A stretch of 64,000 nt of DNA, taken from assembly GCA_002413785.1 (NCBI GenBank), contig DHXR01000042.1, positions 83,187 through 147,186 on the forward strand, given 5' to 3'. Position 1 is the first letter of the stretch; every line of letters begins with the position of its first letter. A model generated the notes under the pieces. That model did no database searches. It saw nothing but the letters and a program-made list of their open reading frames with translations, and was not told the DNA's origin. A program made the position numbers and the translations under genes. The DNA comes from Mucilaginibacter sp. UBA5151. Its GTDB lineage: Bacteria; Bacteroidota; Bacteroidia; Sphingobacteriales; Sphingobacteriaceae. Below, one piece after another: positions 17,378 to 27,000 of this stretch.

Positions 17378-17493
17378 TATATTATCTGCACATTCCCAAT
17401 CCGCACACCTTTAATTCTTTCATCCGCACATCTGCAATTCACTCACCTACAATCCGCACATCTGCACATTTGGAATCTGCACATCCGCACATC
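17378..17493. repeat. 'tctgcacatccgcacat' repeat cluster
   Basis: Multiple degenerate copies of ccgcacatctgcac / tctgcacatttgg in the gap after murE, inverse in sense to the cluster at 16919-17010. Confidence 0.7.
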
Positions 17494-17495
17494 TA

Positions 17496-18956
17496 TTACT
17501 TCAACTGTTCAAACACAGCACTCAACTCTTCCATATCATCAAAATGACTTCTTATGCCTTTCACTTCCTGGTATTTTTCATGGCCTTTACCTGCAATCAG
17601 CACTATATCACCGGGACGGGCAAGCATACATGCTGTTTTGATCGCTTCCCTCCTGTCGGCAATGCTTAGTGTGTGCCTTTTAAATGCAGGGTCAACACCT
17701 TCTTCCATCTCTTTAATAATTTGGGCAGGTTCTTCGCTGCGTGGGTTATCCGAAGTGAAAATCACTTTGTCGCTCCATTCACAGGCCGTTTTTGCCATAA
17801 TGGGGCGCTTGGTTTTATCCCTGTCGCCACCGCAGCCGATCACTGTGATCACCTTTTCGTTCCCTTTGCGGATATCGTGAATAGTGCTCAATATATTTTG
17901 AACTGCATCAGGCGAATGGGCATAATCCACAATACCAATAATTTTGTTCGGCGCTATGATGTAATCAAAACGCCCCCTCGCCCCTGTCAATTTGCTCAGG
18001 CTGGTTAATATTTTGGTTTTATCCTGATCAAGCAACATAGCGGCAGCATATACCGCCATCAGATTATATGCATTAAATGTGCCCACCATTTTAAACCAAA
18101 CCTCTTCATTATCAATCTGCATTAACAGACCTTCAAATTGATTTTCAATGATGCGGGCCTTATAATCGGCCATACTTTTAAGGCCATAAGTTTTCTTATG
18201 AGCTTTAGTGTTTTGCAGCATCACATTACCATTTTTATCATCGCCATTTGTTAGTGCGAAGGCATTGGCAGGCAAGCCGTCAAAAAATGCCTTTTTTGCT
18301 TTCAGGTAGCTTTCAAAAGTTTTATGGTAATCTAAATGGTCATGCGTAAGATTAGAAAATATACCTCCCGAAAACTTCAGACCACCGATACGGTGCTGAG
18401 CGATGGCGTGGGAACTCACCTCCATAAAGCAGTAATCGCAGCCCTGGTCCACCATTTCGCTCAACAGCATGTTTAATGCAACCGGATCGGGCGTGGTATG
18501 TGTTGCTGCAATTACCTGGTCATTAACCAGATTTTCAACAGTTGATAAAAGGCCGCATTTATAACCCAAGTCGCGGAATAATTTATAAAGCAAAGTGGCA
18601 ATGGTGGTTTTACCATTAGTGCCGGTTATGCCGATCAGTTTTAATTTAGCGGAAGGGTTGTCGTAAAAATTTGCCGAAACTATGCCCAAAGCGACAGAAG
18701 AATCTGCTACCATCAGGAAATCAACTTCGCCTGCAACATGGGCCGGCAGTACTTCACATATAACAGCAACCGCCCCATCTTTAACGGCCTGCTCAATATA
18801 ATCATGCCCGTCAGTCAAAGTACCTTTTACGGCAACAAATAATGATCCCGGCACCACCTTCCTCGAATCAAAAACCACAGCAGATATTTCCACATCAGCA
18901 CTACCCTGGAGTTCAGTGAATGCAAGCCCTTCTAATATGTCGCTCAAATACTTCAT
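17496..18956 (-). CDS. murE: UDP-MurNAc-tripeptide synthetase (meso-DAP type)
   Basis: Adds the third stem-peptide residue. ATP loop GITGTNGKTT (109-118), EVSSHAIAQHRI and the C-terminal DNPRSEEP are visible. The DNPR sequence is the signature of enzymes specific for meso-diaminopimelate rather than lysine, consistent with dapA nearby. 486 residues. The start overlaps the ftsI stop by 4 bp (18953-18956), so the genes are translationally coupled. Confidence 0.97.
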   Translation of the reverse strand: MKYLSDILEGLAFTELQGSADVEISAVVFDSRKVVPGSLFVAVKGTLTDGHDYIEQAVKDGAVAVICEVLPAHVAGEVDFLMVADSSVALGIVSANFYDNPSAKLKLIGITGTNGKTTIATLLYKLFRDLGYKCGLLSTVENLVNDQVIAATHTTPDPVALNMLLSEMVDQGCDYCFMEVSSHAIAQHRIGGLKFSGGIFSNLTHDHLDYHKTFESYLKAKKAFFDGLPANAFALTNGDDKNGNVMLQNTKAHKKTYGLKSMADYKARIIENQFEGLLMQIDNEEVWFKMVGTFNAYNLMAVYAAAMLLDQDKTKILTSLSKLTGARGRFDYIIAPNKIIGIVDYAHSPDAVQNILSTIHDIRKGNEKVITVIGCGGDRDKTKRPIMAKTACEWSDKVIFTSDNPRSEEPAQIIKEMEEGVDPAFKRHTLSIADRREAIKTACMLARPGDIVLIAGKGHEKYQEVKGIRSHFDDMEELSAVFEQLK

Positions 18957-21064
18957 TGCAATTCGATTGTTATTTTTGATCCTTTTGGTACAATACTTCC
19001 ACCTGCTACCGATTGACTTGCAACCGCCCCGCTGCCGCGTACTTTGACCTTATACCCTGCATTGCCCAATAAATACAAGGCATCACTCAGGCCCATACCC
19101 TTTACGGCCGGCACTACGCCGCTTTTATAACGCACATCTTCATACGGGATACCATTGCTGGTATCAATTCCGCTACCGGCAGCGTTATTTGAGGCGTACA
19201 AGGGCTTAACGCCCAGTTTATTATATACCTGTTTAAGCGCTTTCAGGTTACCTTGTTTTATTTGCGGCATATTGGTATTACCCGCATAATGCACCGTTGT
19301 TGCCTGGTTCATTTCCAGGTCGCTGGCATAAACCCTGTCAGCTATTTCCCTGAAAACCGGCCCTGCAACCAAAGCTGCCAGGTATGACCCGGCGGTTGGG
19401 TGGTTGATCACCACGATCATCGAATATTTGGGATGATTGGCAGGAAAATATCCGCAAAACGAAGCCTGGTAAGTCTTATTCACACCATACCCGGATGAAC
19501 CGTTGGCAATTTGCGCGGTCCCGGTTTTACCGGCAACGGTATATAATGAATTTTTGATTACGTTTTTTCCTGTTCCTTCCGTCACTACGCCTTCGAGCAA
19601 ACTCTTTACTTTACCAAGTGTAGCATCCGAGCATATTTTTTCATTTATAACCCTGGCCTGGAATTGTACAACGGTATTCCCTAACCTCCGTATTTCCTTT
19701 ACCAATATCGGGGCTATCATTTTACCGTTATTTGCAACCCCGTTGTATAGTGTGAGCATCTGTAGCGGAGTAATCTTCATTTCATACCCATAAGCCATTT
19801 CCGGGAGGGTATAATACTTGTTCCAGCTGCGGCTCTTCGGGTTTTTAACAACCGGGTTCCCTTCGCCTGGGATCTGCAGGCCAAGTTTTTCGTTTAAATG
19901 ATAGCTGTAAAGTTTATCGGTAAACTCTTTTGGGTTTTCGCTGTAATGCGAATAGATGAATTTGGCCGCTGCCACATTTGAGGATTCTTCAAATGCTCTT
20001 TTTGCCGTCATTTCATAATTTCCAACTTCTGCATCAGTAATTGTAGGCCCTTTCGGAAATTTATATTTACCACCATCGGCATTAACCATGGTATTGGTAT
20101 CAATTTTATGCTGATCAAAAGCAGTCATATAAGTTGCCAGCTTAAAGGTTGATCCGGGGTCTGCCGCATCACTAATGGCATAATTCAGCTTCTCCTCGTA
20201 ATTGCCTTCTTTTGTTCTTGTGAAATTGGCTATCGCCCTGATCTCCCCGGTAGCAACTTCCATCAAAACGACACAGCCGTGATCGGCCTGAGTTTTTATC
20301 AATTGCTTTTTCAGTGCATCCTGGGCAACATCCTGGTAGTTAACATCAATGGTCGAAATAATATCAGCGCCTTCTTTTGGGGCAATTTCTTCTTCCCCGT
20401 TATTAACAGGCATCCAGGTTCCGCCGGCGATGCGCTGCATTAAACGTTTTCCGTTTTCACCATTAATATAGCCGGCATAAGCACCCTCAAGACCAACCGG
20501 CTTAACATTATAAATTTTATAGCCAATGGTACGGGCGGCGAGTGAGCGGAAAGGCAACACCCGTTTGTTTTGCTCAACCACTACCAAACCACCTTTATAT
20601 TTACCTAAATTATAGATCGGGAACTTGCGGATCTGCTTTAACTCCTGGTAGGTAACCTTGCGCCTGATCAATTCATAGCGCGAGCCATCCTTCCGCGCAT
20701 CACGCAGCAGCCTGGAGTACTCTCTTTCAGATTTATCCTTATATAATTGCGAAAGTTTCATGGCCAGCGAATCCACCTTTTCATTAAAGGTATCGTCATC
20801 AGCAATCCCGGCGGCGAGCATATCCATGTGCAACTCATACTCAGGGACTGAGGTAGCCAGCAGGCTCATGTCGTTGGCGAAAATATTCCCGCGGGCAGCT
20901 TCCACGGTTTGATATTGCGTTGAAAGACGGGATGACATTGCCCTCCATTTTTTGCCCTGTATAAATTGAACACGGTACAGTTGCACCACAACCGCCCCCG
21001 CTAAAAGCAGGATCAACCCGAAAGCCAGGTAAACCCTGATCAGTATATTGGTCCTAATGCTCAT
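18953..21064 (-). CDS. ftsI: Penicillin-binding protein FtsI with PASTA domain
   Basis: Septal peptidoglycan transpeptidase. From the ATG at 21064 it has 703 residues. An in-frame ATG at 21085 exists, but a strong Shine-Dalgarno GGGGAGG lies 6 nt before 21064, so I choose the shorter form. One N-terminal membrane helix (about 6-30), PBP dimerisation domain, then the transpeptidase with STFK (305-308), SSN (361-363) and KTGT (513-516). The last ~60 residues (VVPAVKGMGLSDALYLLGNA and onward) form a PASTA domain; a second degenerate one may precede it. PASTA on FtsI is absent from E. coli but usual in this phylum. Overlaps ftsL by 11 bp and murE by 4. Confidence 0.96.
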   Translation of the reverse strand: MSIRTNILIRVYLAFGLILLLAGAVVVQLYRVQFIQGKKWRAMSSRLSTQYQTVEAARGNIFANDMSLLATSVPEYELHMDMLAAGIADDDTFNEKVDSLAMKLSQLYKDKSEREYSRLLRDARKDGSRYELIRRKVTYQELKQIRKFPIYNLGKYKGGLVVVEQNKRVLPFRSLAARTIGYKIYNVKPVGLEGAYAGYINGENGKRLMQRIAGGTWMPVNNGEEEIAPKEGADIISTIDVNYQDVAQDALKKQLIKTQADHGCVVLMEVATGEIRAIANFTRTKEGNYEEKLNYAISDAADPGSTFKLATYMTAFDQHKIDTNTMVNADGGKYKFPKGPTITDAEVGNYEMTAKRAFEESSNVAAAKFIYSHYSENPKEFTDKLYSYHLNEKLGLQIPGEGNPVVKNPKSRSWNKYYTLPEMAYGYEMKITPLQMLTLYNGVANNGKMIAPILVKEIRRLGNTVVQFQARVINEKICSDATLGKVKSLLEGVVTEGTGKNVIKNSLYTVAGKTGTAQIANGSSGYGVNKTYQASFCGYFPANHPKYSMIVVINHPTAGSYLAALVAGPVFREIADRVYASDLEMNQATTVHYAGNTNMPQIKQGNLKALKQVYNKLGVKPLYASNNAAGSGIDTSNGIPYEDVRYKSGVVPAVKGMGLSDALYLLGNAGYKVKVRGSGAVASQSVAGGSIVPKGSKITIELQ

Positions 21065-21464
21065 CTTTTGCCTCCCCTGCTTCAATTTTTTGCGGCGGCT
21101 GCAGCGACTCTTTAATACCCAGGGTATCGGCCCGCTTAGCCACTTCTGTCAAAGTGCTTTTATATGCAAGCTCGGCTTTGGTCGTTTTGTAGTCCCAGCT
21201 AAGCTCTTTTACTTCTTTTCCTATTTTATCAATGTCACGGATATTTTTTTCAGCGAGGTGCCTGTTGCCGATATATATCATCCCCAACAGTGCCAGGAAT
21301 AACACAAAAGGCAGCGCCCTTGTGGCGGCCTCGGCATTAAATATGCCTTTGGTAAAAAATTGCGTCAAAAAGTTATCAGGAAATTCCTTTGCAGGTTTTT
21401 CTTCTACAACAAGCTTTTTCTCTTCCTCTTCCTCCTCAATTTGATTACGCAGCCGATTGGTCAT
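21054..21464 (-). CDS. ftsL: FtsL-like divisome protein
   Basis: 136 residues: an acidic N-terminus (a run of six Glu at 10-15), one membrane helix (about 48-66) and a periplasmic coiled-coil candidate (about 70-115). Sequence similarity to E. coli FtsL is not expected; the assignment rests on topology and on position between rsmH and ftsI. Start overlaps the rsmH stop by 4 bp. Confidence 0.85.
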   Translation of the reverse strand: MTNRLRNQIEEEEEEKKLVVEEKPAKEFPDNFLTQFFTKGIFNAEAATRALPFVLFLALLGMIYIGNRHLAEKNIRDIDKIGKEVKELSWDYKTTKAELAYKSTLTEVAKRADTLGIKESLQPPQKIEAGEAKDEH

Positions 21465-22363
21465 TTTTTTACCGCTATTCTTAACTTAGCGCTCCGTGCC
21501 CTGTTATTTTTACCGATCTCCTCTTCCGATGCTGTAATTGCGCCGCGACTTACCGCATCAAAAGGCTTATTATCGTTACCATATAAATCTTTTTCTACCT
21601 CGCCGCTGAACTTGCCTTTGGCGATGAAGTTTTTCACCAGCCGGTCCTCCAGCGAATGGTATGACATGACTACCAGCCGCCCGCCCGAAACCAGCACTTC
21701 TGCCGACTGGATCAAAAATTCTTTTAAGGCTTCCAGTTCCTGGTTAACTTCTATCCGCAAAGCCTGGAAAACCTGTGCCAGGTATTTATTTTCTTTACCA
21801 CGAGGAATGCGGTTCTCAATAGCATTTTTCAGATCTGCCACCGTTACAATCGGCGCATTCAGGCGCGCGGTTACGATGGTATTGGCCAGCGACTTTGCAT
21901 TCTTGATCTCTCCGTAAATGCCGAAGATCCGGTGCAGCTCAGCCTCCGAATAATTATTAACCACCTCCTTAGCACTTAATGCCGATTGCTGGTTCATACG
22001 CATGTCTAATTCCGCATCAAAGCGGATAGAGAAGCCTCTTTCGGCCTGGTCGAACTGATATGATGAAACACCGAGATCGGCCAATACACCATCAACGGGG
22101 ATAGCATGGTGCAGGCGGCAAAAGTTTTTGAGGTACCTGAAATTCTGATCGATGAGAACGAAGCGTTTATCATCAATTATATTTTGCCTGGCATCGGCAT
22201 CCTGATCAAATGCCAGCAACTTTCCGTAGTCGTTTAAATGCTTTAATATTTCGCGGGAATGACCGCCGCCGCCAAAAGTAACATCAACATAAGTACCATC
22301 GGGCCTGATGTTTAAACCTTCAATACATTCAGCAAGCATAACCGGAGTATGGTAATTACTCAT
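21461..22363 (-). CDS. rsmH: 16S rRNA (cytosine-1402-N4)-methyltransferase
   Basis: SAM-dependent methylation of the 16S P-site (formerly MraW). From the ATG at 22363 it has 300 residues. I choose this over an upstream ATG at 22387 because YHTPVMLAECIEGL should sit at the N-terminus and because AAGGGGGC lies just before 22363. SAM motif DVTFGGGGHS at 27-36, then FDQDADA, VLADLGVSSYQ and the C-terminal VMSYHSLEDRLVK. Overlaps the mraZ stop by 8 bp. Confidence 0.97.
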   Translation of the reverse strand: MSNYHTPVMLAECIEGLNIRPDGTYVDVTFGGGGHSREILKHLNDYGKLLAFDQDADARQNIIDDKRFVLIDQNFRYLKNFCRLHHAIPVDGVLADLGVSSYQFDQAERGFSIRFDAELDMRMNQQSALSAKEVVNNYSEAELHRIFGIYGEIKNAKSLANTIVTARLNAPIVTVADLKNAIENRIPRGKENKYLAQVFQALRIEVNQELEALKEFLIQSAEVLVSGGRLVVMSYHSLEDRLVKNFIAKGKFSGEVEKDLYGNDNKPFDAVSRGAITASEEEIGKNNRARSAKLRIAVKK

Positions 22364-22823
22364 TGCCTGCCCCCTTTCTGTTCCCACCCATTACCTCTTC
22401 GGCAAGGCCCGCAAAATCATCAGGCTCGTTATCAATCATTGCACGGTGAGCCGTTTTGTCCCAAACCTCAATTTTGTTTAGCTGACAGGTAAGCACAACA
22501 TCACTTTTAATGCCTGCGTAATCCAGTAACAACTGAGGTAAATTTATCCGCCCTGTGGCATCAGGCGTAAGCTCAGTTGCGCCACGGGTAAAATATCTGA
22601 TAAATTCTATGCTTTTAGTTTCATATTGGTTAAGTTTGTTCAATTCGTCGAGTTTTTTGTTCCACTCAGTTTTTGTGTATATGACTAAATACTTTTTAAA
22701 GCCGCGATTGATCACAAGGCCCTCACTTTCAGCTTCGGGAAGCTGTTTTTTGAGGCCAGAAGGGATCATCATACGCCCTTTGGTATCCAGTTTACATTCA
22801 AACTCGCCGATCAAATATGACAT
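22356..22823 (-). CDS. mraZ: Transcriptional regulator MraZ
   Basis: DNA-binding regulator that opens dcw clusters; two SpoVT/AbrB-like halves with the characteristic DTKGRMMIPS (13-22) and DATGRINLPQ repeats; 155 residues. Family members bind repeated GTGG-type boxes in front of their own gene and repress the cluster. Three such boxes in phase lie upstream here. Coupled to rsmH by an 8-bp overlap. Confidence 0.97.
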   Translation of the reverse strand: MSYLIGEFECKLDTKGRMMIPSGLKKQLPEAESEGLVINRGFKKYLVIYTKTEWNKKLDELNKLNQYETKSIEFIRYFTRGATELTPDATGRINLPQLLLDYAGIKSDVVLTCQLNKIEVWDKTAHRAMIDNEPDDFAGLAEEVMGGNRKGAGNE

Positions 22824-22867
22824 TATGAAACTTTGATATTATTTGTAGTGTAAAATTAAGTTTCTTC

Positions 22868-22897
22868 TACCACTTTTTACCACTTTTCTCCACTAAA
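22868..22897 (-). promoter_or_regulatory. Three GTGG direct repeats, probable MraZ operator
   Basis: On the minus strand the sequence reads GTGGAGAAAA, GTGGTAAAAA, GTGGTAGAAG: three GTGG boxes exactly 10 bp apart, roughly 50-70 bp before the mraZ ATG. MraZ proteins bind short direct repeats of this kind. A near-consensus -7 box (TAATTTTA, 22851-22858) lies downstream, so binding would block initiation. Confidence 0.8.
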
Positions 22898-23022
22898 GTT
22901 ACCAACAAGGTTATTCAACATTTGTTTGAAACATTTTGCTATAAATTTCTTTTAACCGGGAGAGCGCCGGATTCCATTATTTTCTATTTTATACCTGATT
23001 TTCAGAATGTTAAAAAAATTAG

Positions 23023-23304
23023 ATGATAGCAATAAAACTTAATAACGAACTACTGTTTTCCATCGAACCCCATAAAAAAAGGGTTCGGTTAATTGTACAT
23101 AATGGTGAAGTGGAAAACGTTTGCCGGATAATTGATTTAAAAACACTTGAGCATTTTATCCTGTCTGATGAAAAAAGCCTGTTTAAAGGCCGCCTGCAAT
23201 TGCATAAAAATATAGCCGGTCTCGGTATTGAAGTAAAAGGCAAAATTGCAGGGATGATAAAGACGGAAGACCTTATAAATTGCGTAGAAGAAGCTATATT
23301 TTAG
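23023..23304 (+). CDS. Hypothetical protein, 93 residues
   Basis: I do not recognise this protein. Residues 1-15 and 16-40 look like beta strands (IAIKLNNELLFSIEP, RVRLIVHNGEVENVCRI), the middle is helical with FILSDEKSLFKGRLQLHK, and the C-terminus is a charged helix (KTEDLINCVEEAIF). No signal or membrane segment. It is divergent from mraZ across 199 bp. The competing minus-strand ORF is less protein-like. Confidence 0.6.
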   Translation: MIAIKLNNELLFSIEPHKKRVRLIVHNGEVENVCRIIDLKTLEHFILSDEKSLFKGRLQLHKNIAGLGIEVKGKIAGMIKTEDLINCVEEAIF

Positions 23305-23399
23305 TTGTTCCCGTCTCTCGCAGAGGACCCTGCGTTCCGGCCGGCCTGGAAATGTCAGATTTACGAAGTTATGAAAACTCGTAAGTTTTTTAGTTGGTG

Positions 23400-23975
23400 T
23401 TACCCCTCAATCCTTATATCATACTTAGCCAGTAACCCCGGCAAACCATGAACCGAAAACTTCGCTTTTTTTAAAGTATTAATATCCGGGTCGATGATGA
23501 AATTATAGGCAGTCCTGAAGTCGGCATTTTTTAATATGGTGCGGTTAAAGAAAGCACGGTTAAGGTTGCAATTATTAAATTGGACATCGCTCAGATCGGC
23601 CCAGGTAAAATCAGTTTCAACCATCGAGCAATCTGTAAATTTTGCGCCTTTGTTTTTCTTTTTGTAGAAGATGGCGTTATCAAGGATACAATTGGTAAAA
23701 TTCACCTCAAACAAAAAGTCGCAACTTTTGCTGAAATCGGCGCCGCTTAATTTGCAGTCCTTAAACTGAATATCCTGTAACCCGGTATCGGATAAATGTA
23801 TCAACGACAAATTGCAGCCCTCGAACCTGCAGGTAATAAAAACGATCCCCGACAGGTGGGCATAAGAAAGATCGCAGTTGATAAACTCGCAATTTTCATA
23901 AGTGCACTTTCGGCCGGCAATGGCATCAGCGGTTATTTTGATAAAGGTTTCGTCTTCGATTATTTCAGAGATCAT
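23400..23975 (-). CDS. Pentapeptide repeat protein
   Basis: 191 residues with repeats of the A(D/N)LXX type from about 25 to 165 (CEFINCDLSYAHLSG, CKLSGADFSKS, TDFTWADLSD, CNLNRAFFN), which form a right-handed quadrilateral beta helix. Cytosolic, no signal peptide. Some relatives (Qnr, McbG) protect DNA gyrase by mimicking DNA, but most have no known function and nothing here points to quinolone resistance. Single gene. Confidence 0.88.
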   Translation of the reverse strand: MISEIIEDETFIKITADAIAGRKCTYENCEFINCDLSYAHLSGIVFITCRFEGCNLSLIHLSDTGLQDIQFKDCKLSGADFSKSCDFLFEVNFTNCILDNAIFYKKKNKGAKFTDCSMVETDFTWADLSDVQFNNCNLNRAFFNRTILKNADFRTAYNFIIDPDINTLKKAKFSVHGLPGLLAKYDIRIEG

Positions 23976-23998
23976 GGTGCAAAATAAAACATTTTAAC

Positions 23999-24028
23999 CA
24001 ATCTCCAACCTCAAATCTCCAATCACCA
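23999..24028. repeat. 'ctccaatc' repeat at the 3' end of icmF
   Basis: caatctccaacctc / aatctccaatcac directly after the icmF stop. The same family lies at the mraY stop (15651-15678) and, inverted, after the stop at 61617. Confidence 0.6.
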
Positions 24029-24033
24029 AAACC

Positions 24034-27000
24034 TCACATATTCCTTCTGTACTGCCCCCCGACCTCATACAAAGCATGTGAAATTTGGCCAAGCGAACAA
24101 TACTTACAAGCCTCCATCAAGCTTTCGAAAATATTCTCACCGGCAATGGCGGTTTTTTGCAGGTTTTTTAATAGCTGCGGGATTTTTTCTTCATTGCGGT
24201 GCTGAAACTCATGCAGCGCTTCAATCTGGAACTGCTTTTCCTCTTCCGTAGCACGGATAACTTCGGAGGGCACAATGGTTGGCGAACCTTTTTTGTTAAG
24301 GAAAGTATTTACGCCGATGATCGGGTATTCGCCGGTATGTTTCAGGGTTTCATAATAAAGCGATTCTTCCTGTATCTTGCTGCGCTGGTACATGGTTTCC
24401 ATAGCGCCCAATACGCCCCCACGGTCGTTGATAGCTTTAAATTCGGCCATTACGGCTTCTTCCACCAGGTCGGTCAGTTCCTCAATAATGAATGCGCCCT
24501 GTATCGGGTTCTCATTTTTGGCGAGGCCCAGTTCCCGGTTAATAATCAGCTGGATAGCCATCGCCCTGCGTACTGATTCTTCGGTTGGGGTGGTGATGGC
24601 CTCATCGTAAGCATTGGTATGCAGCGAATTGCAGTTATCATAAATAGCATACAAAGCCTGTAAAGTGGTGCGGATATCATTAAAATCAATCTCCTGCGCA
24701 TGTAACGAACGCCCGCTGGTTTGGATATGGTATTTCAGTTTTTGGGAACGGTCGTTACCCTTGTATTTGTTTTTAACAGCCTTTGCCCAGATGCGCCTGG
24801 CCACACGGCCAATAACAGAATATTCGGGATCAATCCCGTTGGAGAAAAAGAAAGACAGGTTTGGTGCGAAATTATCAATATGCATCCCTCGGCTCAGGTA
24901 ATACTCCACATAAGTAAAACCGTTGGATAAGGTAAAAGCGAGCTGCGTAACAGGGTTAGCCCCGGCTTCGGCAATATGGTAGCCGGAGATTGAAACCGAA
25001 TAAAAGTTGCGCACCTTTTCATTGATAAAATACTGCTGTATATCGCCCATCATCCGCAAAGCGAATTCGGTAGAGAAAATACAGGTATTTTGCGCCTGGT
25101 CTTCCTTTAAAATATCCGCCTGTACCGTACCACGAACTGTGGCAATGGCATAAGCTTTGATTTTCGCGTACACATCGGGTGGTAAAACCTGGTCGCCGGT
25201 GAGGCCGAGGAGCATGAGACCGAGGCCGTTGTTGCCTGCGGGTAAAGCCTCACCCCGGCCCTCTCCAAAGGAGAGGGAGGTTGCCTCACCTAAATCCTCT
25301 CCAAAGGAGAGGACTTTAACTTCACCCTTTTCAGAACCCTCTCCTTTGGAGAGGGCAGGGTGAGGCTGGACATTAGCCTCACCTAAATCCTCTCCAAAAG
25401 AGAGGACTTTGCGATCCGCCTCATTTAAACCACCTGCATCAGAACCCTCTCCTTTGGAGAGGGCAGGGTGAGGCGTATCGTCTCCAAAGGAAGGAACTTT
25501 CCTGTCTGGTTGATTAATTAATGTTTGTTTTATGGCTTCAACAACTTTTTGAGCATCCTTCAGCACTTCATCATTTGAAAACCGTATAACATCGAATCCT
25601 TCCGTGTTTAAAACCTGGGTTCTTATTTCATCCAGTTCCCTGGTAATTTCTTGTTCATGATAACCTCCGTCAACTTCAATTACTAAACCTTTACCCAAAC
25701 AAACAAAATCCGCAATATAACCGTCAATGGCGTGCTGCCTTCTGATTTTGTACCCGGTTTGATTATTTCTTAATAGCTGCCATAAAATATTTTCCGCTTC
25801 GGTTTGATTTTGCCTGCTTTCTCTTGAATTTACCTTTAGCGTCTCCCAAATTTTTGAATCACCAATCTCATAACCAAACCTCTTACCCCCCTCTCCTTTT
25901 TCCTTATCTCCCTCTCCTTTGGAGAGGGCCAGGGTGAGGCTTCTTAGGCCCTCTCCTTTGGAGAGGGTTTGGGTGAGGCGATACGCCGGCCTTGCTAACC
26001 CTTTATCATCATACAACTCCTTAAACTTCGCCTCCACTAAATGCTCCAGTTTATGTTCGGTAATATATTTTTCACATTGCTGGTCGATAGCCGCATTCAT
26101 AAAAAAGCCAAGCAGCATCGGTGCCGGACCGTTAATAGTCATGGACACTGATGTGGAAGCATGACAAAGATCAAAGCCCGAATACAGCTTTTTAGCATCA
26201 TCCAGTGTGGCGATGCTTACACCCGAATTACCGATTTTACCATAAATATCAGGGCGGATATGCGGGTCCTCACCGTACAAAGTGACCGAATCAAACGCAG
26301 TAGATAACCGATGGGCCGGTTGCCCCAGCGAAACATAGTGAAAACGTTTGTTTGTCCGTTCGGGACCGCCCTCACCTGCGAACATGCGGGTTGGGTCCTC
26401 TCCCTCACGCTTTAGCGGGAATACACCTGCTGTATAAGGGAATTCTCCCGGCAAATTTTCAGTAAGCAGCCAGCGCAGAATATCGCCCCATGCCTCGTAT
26501 TTGGGCAAGGCTATTTTTGGGATGCGCAGCTGCGAAAGCGAGGTATAATAAAGCGGCTGTTTAATTTCTTTATCCCGAACTTTATAAATAAAGTTTTCGG
26601 CGGTATATTTTTTAACGGTATGCGGCCAGTGCTTTAACAGTCGTTTACATTCGGGGTGCAGGTGTTCTTCCAGGTGCTTTTGAATATCCTGCAGAGCCTC
26701 GCTTAAATCCGCAGCACTGGAAGAGACATTACCTTTGGCGCCCTGTCCTTCGGAGTAAGACGGGATTATTGTATTTCCCTGATCAGGAGCCCGGCCTTTT
26801 ACCCCATCTCCAAATGTAAGGATACCCTTTACGCCATCTATCTGGAACAACTGCTGGGCAATTTTACATTGTTCATTCACCCAATGCTTATAGGCCTGGC
26901 TGTTTTCAACGATTTCGGCCAGGTAACGAACCCTGTCAGGCGGGATGATGTATATTTTTTCTGATTCGCCGGTATGCAAATGGGCGATGCTTTTTGCATC

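Noticed and set aside
23400..23975. Quinolone-resistance (Qnr) gene
   Set aside because: Pentapeptide repeats alone do not define Qnr; no Qnr-specific loops can be identified and there is no resistance context.
25247..25979. Intein or group II intron in icmF
   Set aside because: No Cys/Ser N-terminal splice junction, no HN-Cys end, no hedgehog/intein blocks, no reverse transcriptase or intron RNA domain V; the ends are inverted repeats.
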